Part shown: positions 21,262 through 29,351 of the stretch, one piece after another
Layout of the letters: the number at the start of each line of letters is the position of its first letter
Position numbering within the stretch: the stretch's first letter is position 1
Origin: Archangium gephyra
Lineage (GTDB): Bacteria; Myxococcota; Myxococcia; Myxococcales; Myxococcaceae
Length of the DNA: 64,000 bases
Assembly: GCA_003243425.1 (NCBI GenBank)
Contig: QFQP01000021.1
Coordinates: 1 to 64,000 of the forward strand
Direction of reading: 5' to 3'
Translations under genes and position numbers: made by a program
Notes under the pieces: generated by a model
The model's database searches: none
Seen by the model: only the letters and a program-made list of their open reading frames with translations
What the model was told of the DNA's origin: nothing

Positions 21262-21310
21262 TGAAAAAGAAGACGGCCCGCGCGGGTCGCATTGCTGCGT
21301 CGCGCGGGCC
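21262..21310 (-). terminator. Terminator-like hairpin inside the M48 operon
   Basis: On the minus strand, a perfect 10-bp GC stem (arms 21301-21310 and 21275-21284, loop 16) is followed by GTCTTCTTTTTC. It lies 20 bp after the stop of the upstream M48 gene and 11 bp before the start of the pseudoprotease gene, so it probably attenuates the last three genes of the run. Confidence 0.65.
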
Positions 21311-21330
21311 GGAAGTCACTGCGAACTGAC

Positions 21331-22377
21331 TCAGCTCTTCGGCGCGAGCGGCGCGAGCACCTTGGCGGTGTCGGGCTTGGCCTTGCCGTTGGCGAACGGC
21401 GCCAGGTCGCCTTCACGCAGCGCCTTCAGGCGCGCCACGCGGTCGTCGGTCGACGGGTGGCTCGAGAGCACGCCGCCGCCCTGGCTGCCGAGCGAGACGA
21501 GGAACTTCTCGTACTCCGTGGGGTCGTAACCGGCGAAGGCCACCAGCTCGAGCGCGGTCTTGTCGGTCTCGAACTCCGCGTCCTTGTCGTTGCCCGTCTG
21601 CAGGATGGTGATGACGGCGTTCATGATGAACATGATGAAGTCGCCTTCCGACGCGTCGAGGTCCATCTGGCCGTCGAACTTCTTGGCGAACTTCGCAGCC
21701 GCTTCACCGGCGCCGGCGGGCAGGCCCATTTCGGCCATGTTGGCCGCGGTGTTGGCCGCGATGCACTGCTTGTGCTTCGCGTCCTTGTACTTGTTGAGCG
21801 AGTGCTTGTGCACCACGTGGCCGATCTCATGACCGAGCACGCCGGCGAGCTGCGCCTCGTTGCTGATCTTCTTCATCAGCGCGGTGGTGAGCACCACGTA
21901 GCCGCCGGGCGCCGAGAACGCGTTGACCGCCTCGTTCTCGATGACCGCGAAGGTCCACGGCAGGTCGGGGCGCGCCGAGTAACGCGCGAGGTTCTTGCCG
22001 ACGATGCTGACGTAGGCCGTCATGTCGTTGACCGCGTTGTCGGGCAGCGTGACCGCTTCCTTGGCCGCGAGCTTCTTGTTGAGCACCTCGGGGTCCTTCT
22101 CGGTCATGCCCTCGAGCAGCAGGGTGCCGTTCTTCGACACCAGGCTGACGCCGATGGCGCCACCGATGGCGCGCTCTTCTTCGAACGAGACCAGGGCTTC
22201 CTTCACCGGCGCGCACTTCTCTTCGGCGCGACGCACGGCCTCCTTGGTCTGCTCCGCCTGACGGGCCGCGGCCTGCGCCACGGCTGCGGGGTTGCCGCTG
22301 CGAACCGAGTTGAACAGCGCGCAGCCCTGACCGGCGACCGCGACACACGAAACCATTGCCAGATGAGTGAGCTTCAC
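21331..22377 (-). CDS. M48-family metallopeptidase lipoprotein (active-site motif intact)
   Basis: A 348-residue lipoprotein (AGQGC, Cys19) with HEIGH at 183-187 and the third zinc ligand E268 before D272. It shares long stretches with the pseudoprotease downstream, including ARYSARPD and FSAPGGYV, so the two are recent duplicates. An Ala/Gln/Glu-rich helical N-terminal part (about 30-60) precedes the core, and the tail is Lys/Pro/Ala-rich. M48 lipoproteins act in the periplasm on outer-membrane protein assembly and turnover. Its start overlaps the stop of the SH3-like gene by 4 bp, so the two are co-translated. Confidence 0.9.
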   Translation of the reverse strand: MKLTHLAMVSCVAVAGQGCALFNSVRSGNPAAVAQAAARQAEQTKEAVRRAEEKCAPVKEALVSFEEERAIGGAIGVSLVSKNGTLLLEGMTEKDPEVLNKKLAAKEAVTLPDNAVNDMTAYVSIVGKNLARYSARPDLPWTFAVIENEAVNAFSAPGGYVVLTTALMKKISNEAQLAGVLGHEIGHVVHKHSLNKYKDAKHKQCIAANTAANMAEMGLPAGAGEAAAKFAKKFDGQMDLDASEGDFIMFIMNAVITILQTGNDKDAEFETDKTALELVAFAGYDPTEYEKFLVSLGSQGGGVLSSHPSTDDRVARLKALREGDLAPFANGKAKPDTAKVLAPLAPKS

Positions 22378-22880
22378 TTGCCGGTCTCCAGTGCCTTGGC
22401 CTTGGCGGCGACCGCCGTGGGCGTGGCCTTCGCCTTGTTGAACTCTTCGACGTAGATGATCTGGGCAGCGGCTTCCGACTCCTTCACGCCGGAGCCCTTG
22501 GCGTACTTCACACCCGCGGGCGTGAGCGCCTTGGTGGCCGCGCCGGAGCTGGCGAAGGCCTGCGCCGACATCGGCTTGCCGGTCGAGGCGTCGACTTCAC
22601 CCTGCGGCTTGTTGGGCGAGAGGTTCGACATCAGCACGAAGCCGGTCTTGCCCTTGAACGTGACCTTGTGAAACTGCTTGTCCTTGTCGCTCGGGCCTTC
22701 CCACTTCACTTCGTCGCCGGGCTGAGCGGTCACCACCGCGGCCGCAGTGGCCTTGGGGTCCTTCAGCACCTTGGTGTCCTTCGACTTGACGAACAGGTTG
22801 TCGCCGACCTTCACGGCGAAGGCCGAACCAGCGCTCATCAGCGCGAGCACGACCAACGGTCGATACCAACTGCGTTTCAT
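22374..22880 (-). CDS. Secreted SH3-like domain protein
   Basis: A 168-residue protein with a Sec signal peptide (cleavage after AFA, about residue 22). Residues about 25-95 show the bacterial SH3 pattern: KVGDNLFVKSK, a small hydrophobic strand, then KTGFVLMSNL. A helical, Ala/Lys-rich tail follows. Bacterial SH3 domains bind peptidoglycan or proteins in the envelope. It lies between the CHASE2 cyclase (22 bp upstream) and the M48 proteases (4-bp overlap), which suggests a common periplasmic task. Confidence 0.8.
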   Translation of the reverse strand: MKRSWYRPLVVLALMSAGSAFAVKVGDNLFVKSKDTKVLKDPKATAAAVVTAQPGDEVKWEGPSDKDKQFHKVTFKGKTGFVLMSNLSPNKPQGEVDASTGKPMSAQAFASSGAATKALTPAGVKYAKGSGVKESEAAAQIIYVEEFNKAKATPTAVAAKAKALETGK

Positions 22881-22902
22881 GTTGCCTCCCGTGTTCTGAA
22901 CT

Positions 22903-25416
22903 TCATTTTTCCAGCGTGGAAACGCCGTCCCAGTTCGGCGGCGGCGCGTGCATCTCGAACGTCACACACATCGAAAACAGTCGCTGACTCGGTCCGTCCC
23001 CCTGATCAATCTGCATCGCCGCGAGCAGCTTCGTCTTCGCGTCATTGAAGCGGCGAGCGCGGTAGGCGAGCAGCGCTTGGCCATACAGGTCAACCACTTT
23101 CATCTTGTCGTGATGCAACTCGCCACGCATGGCGAGCAGCTCGTACACGGTGACCGCTTCGTTCTTGCCGGCCACGCGCACGCGGTCGAGCTCGCGCGCT
23201 TCCACGTGCTCCTTCACCGCGTCGTACGTCTTCTCGCCCATCATGATGAGCGTGCCGTAGTTCTTGTTGGCCCCCTCGAGGCGCGCCGCGAGGTTCATCT
23301 CGTCACCGATGGCGGTGAAGTCGAGCAGCTGCTCCGAGCCGATGTTGCCGACCAGCATCTCGCCGGTGTTGAGGCCCACGCGCGTGTACACGTCGGGCAG
23401 GCCCTCCTTGCGGAGCTCTTCACGCAGCCCGGCGATGGCCTTCTGCACGCCGAGCGCGCCCTTGCAGGCGCGCAGCGCATGGTCGCGGTACTCGACAGGG
23501 GCGCCGAACAACGCCACCACCGCGTCGCCGATGTACTTGTCGATGCACGCGCCGTGTTGCGTGAGCTGCGGCGTGACCGTCGACAGGTAGCGGTTGAGCA
23601 GCCGCATCAACTTCTTCGGGTCGTCCTTCAACTTCTCGCTGAAGGTCGAGAAGCCCTTGATGTCCGAGAAGAACGCGGTGACCACCTTGTTCTCACCGTC
23701 GAGGCGCGGCAGCTGCTTCTGCTCGACCATCACGTCGACGAGGTCGGCCTCCATGTAGTTCTGGAACAGCTCCTTCATGCGCTCGCGTTCACGCGCGGCG
23801 AACAGGCGCTCCCAGGTGGTGGCGAGCACCGAGGCCACGGTGCCGGCGAGCCCCGGCAGCGCCGAGAGCACGTGCAGCTTGGTGGACACCAGCACGCTGC
23901 CGGTGATCATGAAGAAGCCGACGTACAGGAGCACCGGCCAGCCGATGTCGACGAAGGTGTTTCGCACCACCATCACCAACGCGACCGAGAAGAGCGCGAT
24001 GAAGAACGAGAACAGCAGCGAGACCCAGAAGGGGGCGGCGATGATGAAGTCGTCGTGCAGCAGGTTCTCGAGCGTGGCGGCCTGCTTCACGAGGCCGGGC
24101 GTGGCCTGCTCGAGCGGCGTGGCCTTGGTGTCGCCGGTGCCGACCGCGACGCCACCGACCAGCACGATCTTCCCCTTGAACGGCGCGCCCTGCGGGTCGT
24201 TGACGATGTCGCCCTTCGGGCAATCGAACTCCACCGGCTTCTCGTCGACCTTGCCTTCTTCGGCGGCCCTGGCGCGCGCTTCACAGAAGTGGAAGCGCTC
24301 GACCACGTCGATGAGCGGCACCATGCGGAAGCGGTCGTACAGCTTGCCGCCGTAGTTGATCTCCGCGGTGCCATCGCGGTTGATGCGCGCGACCTTGCTG
24401 CCCACGGTGATCTTCCCGGGCTCGATGGTGACCTTCTCGGCCTTCTCGAGCGCCGCCAGCGCGACGACGGGCAGCGTGGCGTAGGTGTTGTTGCCGTCGG
24501 TGTACGCGAAGGCCGTGCGGCGCAGCTTGCCGTCTTCGTCTTCTTCTCCGACCACCGCGCCGAACCCGTCGGCCGTCTCCAGCACCACCGGCAGCGAGGG
24601 CATCGGGTACTGCGCGAACTCCTTGCCGGTGGGGTTGCCGGCCGCGTCGAGCTCCGGTTCGGCGGGGAAGGTGGGCGTCTCGAGCCCGCCCATGAAGTCC
24701 ACCGGCACCGCGTAGGCCTTCGAGGCCCAGGTGATGCGCATGTCTTCACGGAACTTCTCGGCGGCGGCGAGCTCTTCGGGCGTCGGGTCTTCGGGGAACT
24801 CGCCTTCGGGCGTCACCTTCTCGGGTGGCTGCGGCATCTTGCCGAGCGGGCGCACGAAGTTCGGTTCATCGACCTTCGGCAGCGCCTTGGCGGTCAGCGA
24901 GGTGTTGAAGCCCAGAATGAGCGGCGTGGGCAGCTCTTCGAGCGCGCCGGCGAACGCGAGGTCACCGGTGCCGTCGGACGACTGCTCGTTCATCACCATG
25001 TCGAACACCACGGCCTTCGCGCCGGCCTTCGACAGGTAGGTGGTGAGGTCACCCCAGATGGTGCGGTCGTACGGCAGGTTGGCGCCGTAGCGCTGGCGCA
25101 TGAACCCGTTCTTCGAAATGCGGGTCATGGTCTCGTCGTCGAGCGCGACGATGACGATGTCTTCCGAGCGCCTGACCTTGCCGAGGCCGAAGGTGTCCTG
25201 CAGCCAGATGAGCGCCGCGCGCTTGGGCAGCGTGAAGGCCTTGAGGCCGTCGTCGTAGGCGCCGCGCTCGTCGTCGGAAATCTCGAGAACGTCGAATTCC
25301 CACCAGACGGCGGCGAAGAGTGTCGAGACCACCGACAGCAGAACCATGATGAGCCAGCTCCGGGTGAAGCGGAGGCGGATCAACTCGAGGGCGCGGCGCA
25401 TTGGGCCGCGAACCAT
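22903..25416 (-). CDS. CHASE2-domain class III adenylate/guanylate cyclase
   Basis: An 837-residue inner-membrane receptor cyclase. TM1 (about residues 19-38) is followed by a periplasmic CHASE2 sensor (about 50-430), three clustered transmembrane helices (about 450-535), a coiled signalling helix with the NYMEADLVDVMV motif, and a class III cyclase domain (about 575-755). Catalytic residues look complete: metal Asp in FSDIKGF and IGDAVVALFG, the purine-selecting Lys in DKYIGD, and Asn/Arg in NLAAR. It makes cAMP (or cGMP) in response to an extracytoplasmic signal. The C-terminal 80 residues are helical. The ATG at 25416 is preferred; a GTG at 25434 or ATG at 25401 are alternatives. It heads the SH3/M48 gene run. 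Confidence 0.9.
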   Translation of the reverse strand: MVRGPMRRALELIRLRFTRSWLIMVLLSVVSTLFAAVWWEFDVLEISDDERGAYDDGLKAFTLPKRAALIWLQDTFGLGKVRRSEDIVIVALDDETMTRISKNGFMRQRYGANLPYDRTIWGDLTTYLSKAGAKAVVFDMVMNEQSSDGTGDLAFAGALEELPTPLILGFNTSLTAKALPKVDEPNFVRPLGKMPQPPEKVTPEGEFPEDPTPEELAAAEKFREDMRITWASKAYAVPVDFMGGLETPTFPAEPELDAAGNPTGKEFAQYPMPSLPVVLETADGFGAVVGEEDEDGKLRRTAFAYTDGNNTYATLPVVALAALEKAEKVTIEPGKITVGSKVARINRDGTAEINYGGKLYDRFRMVPLIDVVERFHFCEARARAAEEGKVDEKPVEFDCPKGDIVNDPQGAPFKGKIVLVGGVAVGTGDTKATPLEQATPGLVKQAATLENLLHDDFIIAAPFWVSLLFSFFIALFSVALVMVVRNTFVDIGWPVLLYVGFFMITGSVLVSTKLHVLSALPGLAGTVASVLATTWERLFAARERERMKELFQNYMEADLVDVMVEQKQLPRLDGENKVVTAFFSDIKGFSTFSEKLKDDPKKLMRLLNRYLSTVTPQLTQHGACIDKYIGDAVVALFGAPVEYRDHALRACKGALGVQKAIAGLREELRKEGLPDVYTRVGLNTGEMLVGNIGSEQLLDFTAIGDEMNLAARLEGANKNYGTLIMMGEKTYDAVKEHVEARELDRVRVAGKNEAVTVYELLAMRGELHHDKMKVVDLYGQALLAYRARRFNDAKTKLLAAMQIDQGDGPSQRLFSMCVTFEMHAPPPNWDGVSTLEK

Positions 25417-25498
25417 ACGCGGCGGCAAACACACTTCTACGGGAATCGCGCGACGCCGGATCTTTGCGCTTCTGGCGGGCCTGTCGGGTTCCGGGTGA

Positions 25499-26485
25499 TC
25501 AGCTCAGCGGGCGGATCTCGAGCGTCTTCGAGGCGAGGAACTCGGGGTTGAAGACCTTCGAGGCGTAGCGGCTGCCGTGGTCGCACAGCAGGGTGACGAT
25601 GCGCAGGTTCTGCCCCTGGCGCTGCTTCGCCACCTCATAGGCGGCGCGCACATTGAGCGCAGCCGACGTACCCACCACCAACGCGTCTTCGCGGGCCAGG
25701 TGGTAGAGCATTTCGATCATCTGCTGATCAGTCACCTGCATCGCGTCGTCGATGCGCGTGCGCTTGAAGTTCTCGGTGATGCGCATGATGCCGATGCCCT
25801 CGGTGATGGACGAGCCGGTCGACGCCAGCTTGCCTTCCTTGACCTGCGCGTAGAGCCCGGAGCCGAACGGGTCGGCGAGGATCACCTCGAGCTTCGGGTT
25901 CTGCTCTTTGAGGAAGCGCGAGGTGCCCGAGAGCGTGCCCGACGTGCCGCACGAGACGACCAGCACGTCGATCTTCCCTTCACATTGCTCCCAGATTTCA
26001 GGGCCGGTGGTCTCGTAGTGGTAGTCGCCGTTGGCCACGTTCTCGAACTGGTTGGCCCAGAACCAGCCGTGCGCTTCTGCGAGCCGCCGCGCGGCGTGGA
26101 AGAAGTGGTTCTCGTTGGCGAAGGGCACGACGGGCACCTTGCGCACCTCGGCGCCCATGGCCTCGAGGAACTCGTATTTCTCGCGCGCCTGGTTGTCGGG
26201 CATGGTCACCACCACGCGGTAGCCGCGCTCACGGCCGAGCAGCGCGAGCCCGATGCCGGTGTTGCCCGCGGTGCCTTCGACGATGGTGGCGCCGGGCTTG
26301 AGAAGACCTTTTGCTTCGGCGTCGCGAATCATGCCCTTGGCCGCGCGGTCCTTGATGCTGCCGCCGGGGTTCATGAACTCGGCCTTGCCGAGGAGCTCGT
26401 TGCCGGTGCGCTTGCTGAGCGTGCCGATGCGCAGAAGAGGCGTGTTGCCGACCGAGTCCCACAGGGTGCCGATGCGAAGCGTCAT
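25499..26485 (-). CDS. cysK: Cysteine synthase A family PLP enzyme
   Basis: A 328-residue cytoplasmic enzyme of PLP fold type II. The PLP lysine lies in the motif NPGGSIKDR (about residues 39-47) and the substrate loop is EGTAGNTG. CysK converts O-acetylserine and sulfide to cysteine. The loop normally reads (E/P)TSGNTG in CysK; the EGTAGNTG form also occurs in cystathionine-beta-synthase-like and CysK2-type enzymes, so the natural substrate is less certain than the fold. No cysE is adjacent. It lies 64 bp or more upstream of the cyclase operon on the same strand and diverges from the ATPase gene. Confidence 0.85.
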   Translation of the reverse strand: MTLRIGTLWDSVGNTPLLRIGTLSKRTGNELLGKAEFMNPGGSIKDRAAKGMIRDAEAKGLLKPGATIVEGTAGNTGIGLALLGRERGYRVVVTMPDNQAREKYEFLEAMGAEVRKVPVVPFANENHFFHAARRLAEAHGWFWANQFENVANGDYHYETTGPEIWEQCEGKIDVLVVSCGTSGTLSGTSRFLKEQNPKLEVILADPFGSGLYAQVKEGKLASTGSSITEGIGIMRITENFKRTRIDDAMQVTDQQMIEMLYHLAREDALVVGTSAALNVRAAYEVAKQRQGQNLRIVTLLCDHGSRYASKVFNPEFLASKTLEIRPLS

Positions 26486-26556
26486 GGCGGCGGCTTAGCG
26501 AAGAGGGGGGCCGAAAGCCCAGTCTTCCTCTCGGCGCTGCGGGCTATGAAGATCAC

Positions 26557-27645
26557 ATGCTGAAGCGCCTGCATGTCGAGAACTACAAGACGCTCGAGAA
26601 CTTCGACTGGAAGCCGGCGCATGGCGTGTCGGTGTTGATTGGGTCGAATGGCTCGGGAAAGACGGCCGTCGGTTCGGTGCTCCACACGTTGAAGCTCTTC
26701 TTGTTCGATGGGATTGGCGTCCAGGAAGCCTTCCCCGATGCGACGCGCACTCGATGGCACCCCGAGTCATTTCGACAGGTATTCGAGCTTGAGCTGGCCG
26801 CACCGCATGGCACCTTCGAGTACCGGCTCGAGATCGGCTTCGATTCGCATTCACGTACGCCTTGGGTCGCTCAGGAGCGCGTCGCGCTGAGCGGTCGTCC
26901 CTTGTACGACTTCGACGGTGCGAGCGGCCGACTCCATGCTTCGCCAACGTCAGTTCCGATTCCGTTCTCCAATCAGCGTTCGTATCTCGCGATCGTTGAT
27001 GAGCGAACCGCGTCCACCACGCTCTTCGGGTTCTCAAGGCACCTGGCGCGCGTACTTGTCGCGAAACTCAGTCCGGACCGGCTGTCCGCGTATTCACCGA
27101 TGCGCATCGAGTCAGAGTCTCTCGCGTTCGACGGCTCGAACTTCGGGGGTTGGTATCGGTGGTTCGCATCTCAGCAACCGCATCGTCTGCAGGCGTATTT
27201 CGATGCGCTCAAGGGGCCACTGCCCGGTTTCGTTGCGCTCGTATCTCGCGCCGTTGGCGACCGGTACGAGCTTCGAGCGTTGTTTGAGGCGGGTCATTCT
27301 ACCGTCGAGTTCTCAATCGACGAGCTCTCGGATGGTCAGCGCCAGCTGTTGATCCTCTATCTGATGCTGCAGAGGCTCGACGCGGGGTCGGTTGTGTTTC
27401 TCGACGAGCCCGACAACTTCCTGTCGCTGCGAGAGATACAGCCCTGGCTCGCTGAACTTGACCGGGTGGCAGAGCAGACCGGGGCTCAAATCATGCTGAT
27501 TTCTCACCAGGCGGAAGCGATGGACTACTTGTCTTCGCGGTCAGCGTTCGTATTCGCACGGCGCGACGGAAGAGGAACCACCGTTAGCGAATTGAACCAC
27601 GCCACAATGCCGTCCGAGGTCGTTCTCTACGGTGCGACGCAGTGA
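26557..27645 (+). CDS. RecF/OLD-like AAA ATPase of a probable defence pair
   Basis: A 362-residue SMC/RecF-type ATPase. Walker A is GSNGSGKT (residues 29-36), the ABC-like signature ELSDGQ lies near 253-258, Walker B with catalytic Glu is VVFLDEPDN (about 278-287), and an H-loop His follows in ISHQ. No coiled-coil insert is visible, so it is a compact AAA_15/AAA_21-type ATPase like those in OLD, PARIS and retron-linked systems. The next gene overlaps by 4 bp. Codon use is less GC3-biased than in its neighbours (two sampled 60-base lines gave 60-62% GC against about 70% nearby), suggesting transfer. In known two-gene systems such ATPases sense phage and license a TOPRIM nuclease. Confidence 0.85.
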   Translation: MLKRLHVENYKTLENFDWKPAHGVSVLIGSNGSGKTAVGSVLHTLKLFLFDGIGVQEAFPDATRTRWHPESFRQVFELELAAPHGTFEYRLEIGFDSHSRTPWVAQERVALSGRPLYDFDGASGRLHASPTSVPIPFSNQRSYLAIVDERTASTTLFGFSRHLARVLVAKLSPDRLSAYSPMRIESESLAFDGSNFGGWYRWFASQQPHRLQAYFDALKGPLPGFVALVSRAVGDRYELRALFEAGHSTVEFSIDELSDGQRQLLILYLMLQRLDAGSVVFLDEPDNFLSLREIQPWLAELDRVAEQTGAQIMLISHQAEAMDYLSSRSAFVFARRDGRGTTVSELNHATMPSEVVLYGATQ

Positions 27646-28160
27646 GCGGCTTCCGAATCCGCGCGCTCGTCGAGGATCGTGCCCAAGAGTCGAGTCTTCG
27701 CGGGTTGCTGGACCGACACAATCGCGCTCGCGATTTGCGGGTGGAGCCGTATCCCTCTGGGCGTGGCGCTGCTGAGCAGTTTGTTCGTGCGCAGTTTCCC
27801 CGCTTCGTGAGGGAGATCCGCGCGCAGCGTCACCAGTTCAATCTCTGGGGCGTGGTCGTCATCGACGGTGACGTCGAAGGGTTCACGCAGCGTCGTAGAC
27901 GTCTTCTCGAGTCACTTAGCCAGGACGGCACGGCTCCAGTGACTGCCGAGGATCGAGTCGTCGTGATGGTACCCACGCGAAACATCGAAACCTGGGCGTG
28001 GCATCTGCTTGGCAACGAGGTCGATGAGCGCACGGACTACAAGGCGCGCGTCATAGAACCGATTCGAGGGATTTTCGCCCGCCAGTGGTCGAGCGTTCGC
28101 TCGAACGAGCCTCCATCGCTTGGTGATGGTCGAATCGGCTGGGCGCGCGTCGACAGCTGA
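27642..28160 (+). CDS. TOPRIM/DUF4276-like putative nuclease, partner of the ATPase
   Basis: A 172-residue protein that starts at a GTG inside the ATPase stop codon (GTGA overlap). It shows a TOPRIM-like layout: an early acidic residue in ALVEDRAQE (about residues 9-17), then the DxD pair in VVVIDGDVEG (about 71-80), and a NIETWAWHLLG motif resembling the EAW motif of DUF4276/RloB-like proteins. These features suggest a metal-dependent nuclease. The family assignment is by pattern only and the protein is short. Its stop codon abuts the stop of the convergent gene within a palindrome. The low-bias codon use continues from the ATPase gene. Confidence 0.7.
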   Translation: MSGFRIRALVEDRAQESSLRGLLDRHNRARDLRVEPYPSGRGAAEQFVRAQFPRFVREIRAQRHQFNLWGVVVIDGDVEGFTQRRRRLLESLSQDGTAPVTAEDRVVVMVPTRNIETWAWHLLGNEVDERTDYKARVIEPIRGIFARQWSSVRSNEPPSLGDGRIGWARVDS

Positions 28161-28167
28161 TCAGCTG
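28154..28167. terminator. 14-bp palindrome containing two convergent stop codons
   Basis: CAGCTGATCAGCTG is a perfect palindrome. Its central TGATCA supplies the TGA stop of the TOPRIM-like gene (28158-28160) and, on the other strand, the TGA stop of the next gene (28161-28163). It may act as a short bidirectional transcription brake, but no T-run is present. Confidence 0.35.
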
Positions 28168-28736
28168 AACCACCACCTGCGCAGCGGCGATTCCCAGGCT
28201 TCGACTTCTCTGGTCGGCGCGTTGGTTCGCCTGGCAATGGCCTTCAGCTCGAGCGCCTCTGGCGAGGTCTGCGCGGCGTCGCCGAAGAGCAGGTCGGGCC
28301 CGTAGTCGAACCACGCCGCGATGAGCTCCAGCTCGCCGGCTCGTTCTGCAGCGCGAGCGACGTGGAGCGCGAGCGTTCCGAGCGGAATGTCGACCGGCGC
28401 CTTCGTGTCGTCGCCGTTCAATTCCTCCTTCAGTTGTTCCCAGAGCGAAGTGCCGGCGTCGCAGTAGACGAAATGATCATCTTTGAAGCCCTGGTCACGA
28501 TTCACGGCGTCGTCGTCGAGCGTGTCGATGGCGGGGTGAACGTCGTGCGGAAACCGGTACGTCGCGCGCCGCTCGAGAAGAATGTCCAGCACGCGGAAGT
28601 GCGTGAAGCCGCAGTCGCCTCGCTCCTGGAACCTCCACAATGAAACGAAGGCGCTGCGATGATCGAGCTCGCCGTCGTGTGCGTGCAGCACGCGAATCGA
28701 TTGCTCGATGACGTCTTCGAACTCGTGGTTCGACAT
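28161..28736 (-). CDS. Uncharacterised soluble protein coupled to a HAD phosphatase
   Basis: A 191-residue protein, start MSNHEFEDV, with no signal peptide or membrane segment. It is rich in acidic and aromatic residues (ERRATYRFPHDVHPAI, ELIAAWFDYGPDLLFGD) and looks globular and alpha-helical. I do not recognise the family; it resembles immunity-like or DUF-type small proteins in length and composition, without a diagnostic motif. Its ATG overlaps the stop of the HAD gene (TGATG), so the two are translationally coupled. The frame is open upstream into the HAD gene, but that part is a shadow. Confidence 0.7.
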   Translation of the reverse strand: MSNHEFEDVIEQSIRVLHAHDGELDHRSAFVSLWRFQERGDCGFTHFRVLDILLERRATYRFPHDVHPAIDTLDDDAVNRDQGFKDDHFVYCDAGTSLWEQLKEELNGDDTKAPVDIPLGTLALHVARAAERAGELELIAAWFDYGPDLLFGDAAQTSPEALELKAIARRTNAPTREVEAWESPLRRWWFS

Positions 28737-29341
28737 CAGCCCGCCTTGAAGCCGAGCTTGCCGAGGTCTTCGATGAAGTGCGCGACGTCGGTGAACACGC
28801 GGCCGTGCATGCCGACCTGCGTGGCGCCAATCGCGTACTTCTGAACGTCGTCGAAATAGACGGTCTTCCACGGCGAAGTGCCCGCGGCGGCGAGCGCCTT
28901 TTCGTAGGCCACCTTCTCGGGCTTCACCGCGCCGATGTCGTACGAGAACACCAGGGCGTCGAACTGCTCGAGCACCGGCAGCTTCGGCCGCAGGTACGCG
29001 ATGTGTTGATCATGCGTGTTCGACAGCAGCACCAGCTTCACCTGGCCCACGAGGAACTGAACGAAGGTCGCCATCTCCTCGTTGATGGTGAAGTGGCAGT
29101 TCCACACGTCGAACCAGTTGGCCGGTGAAATCTCCACGCCGAGCCGCTCGATGAGCTCCTTCCGCAACGAATCACCGGGCAGCTCGCCACGATTCACGCG
29201 GTCCCACAGGCCGCCATCGAGCCGCTGCTTCATCGCGTCGGGCGTGGTGTTGAACGCGCGCGCCATCTCGGCGAACAACTTCGTGTTGTCGTGAAAGGCG
29301 AAGACGTTGCCGAGGTCGAGAATCACCGCGTCGAGCGACAT
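28736..29341 (-). CDS. HAD-superfamily (YihX-like) sugar phosphatase
   Basis: A 201-residue cytoplasmic hydrolase starting MSLDAVILDLGNV. The nucleophile motif is DLGNV as in YihX, the second motif is LLSNT, the Lys lies in the GAVKPEK segment and the acidic motif is VYFDDV. Helical cap residues lie between about 20 and 90. YihX releases glucose from alpha-glucose-1-phosphate; the substrate here is unproven. The start was chosen because a longer upstream frame has no HAD character. It diverges from the B3/4 gene; the ATG of one and an alternative ATG of the other overlap. Confidence 0.88.
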   Translation of the reverse strand: MSLDAVILDLGNVFAFHDNTKLFAEMARAFNTTPDAMKQRLDGGLWDRVNRGELPGDSLRKELIERLGVEISPANWFDVWNCHFTINEEMATFVQFLVGQVKLVLLSNTHDQHIAYLRPKLPVLEQFDALVFSYDIGAVKPEKVAYEKALAAAGTSPWKTVYFDDVQKYAIGATQVGMHGRVFTDVAHFIEDLGKLGFKAG

Positions 29342-29351
29342 GCGGTCAGTG

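Noticed and set aside
22948..25551. An 867-codon plus-strand frame across the cyclase gene
   Set aside because: Same reason: composition is Arg/His/Glu-rich and the minus-strand frame encodes a clear CHASE2 cyclase.
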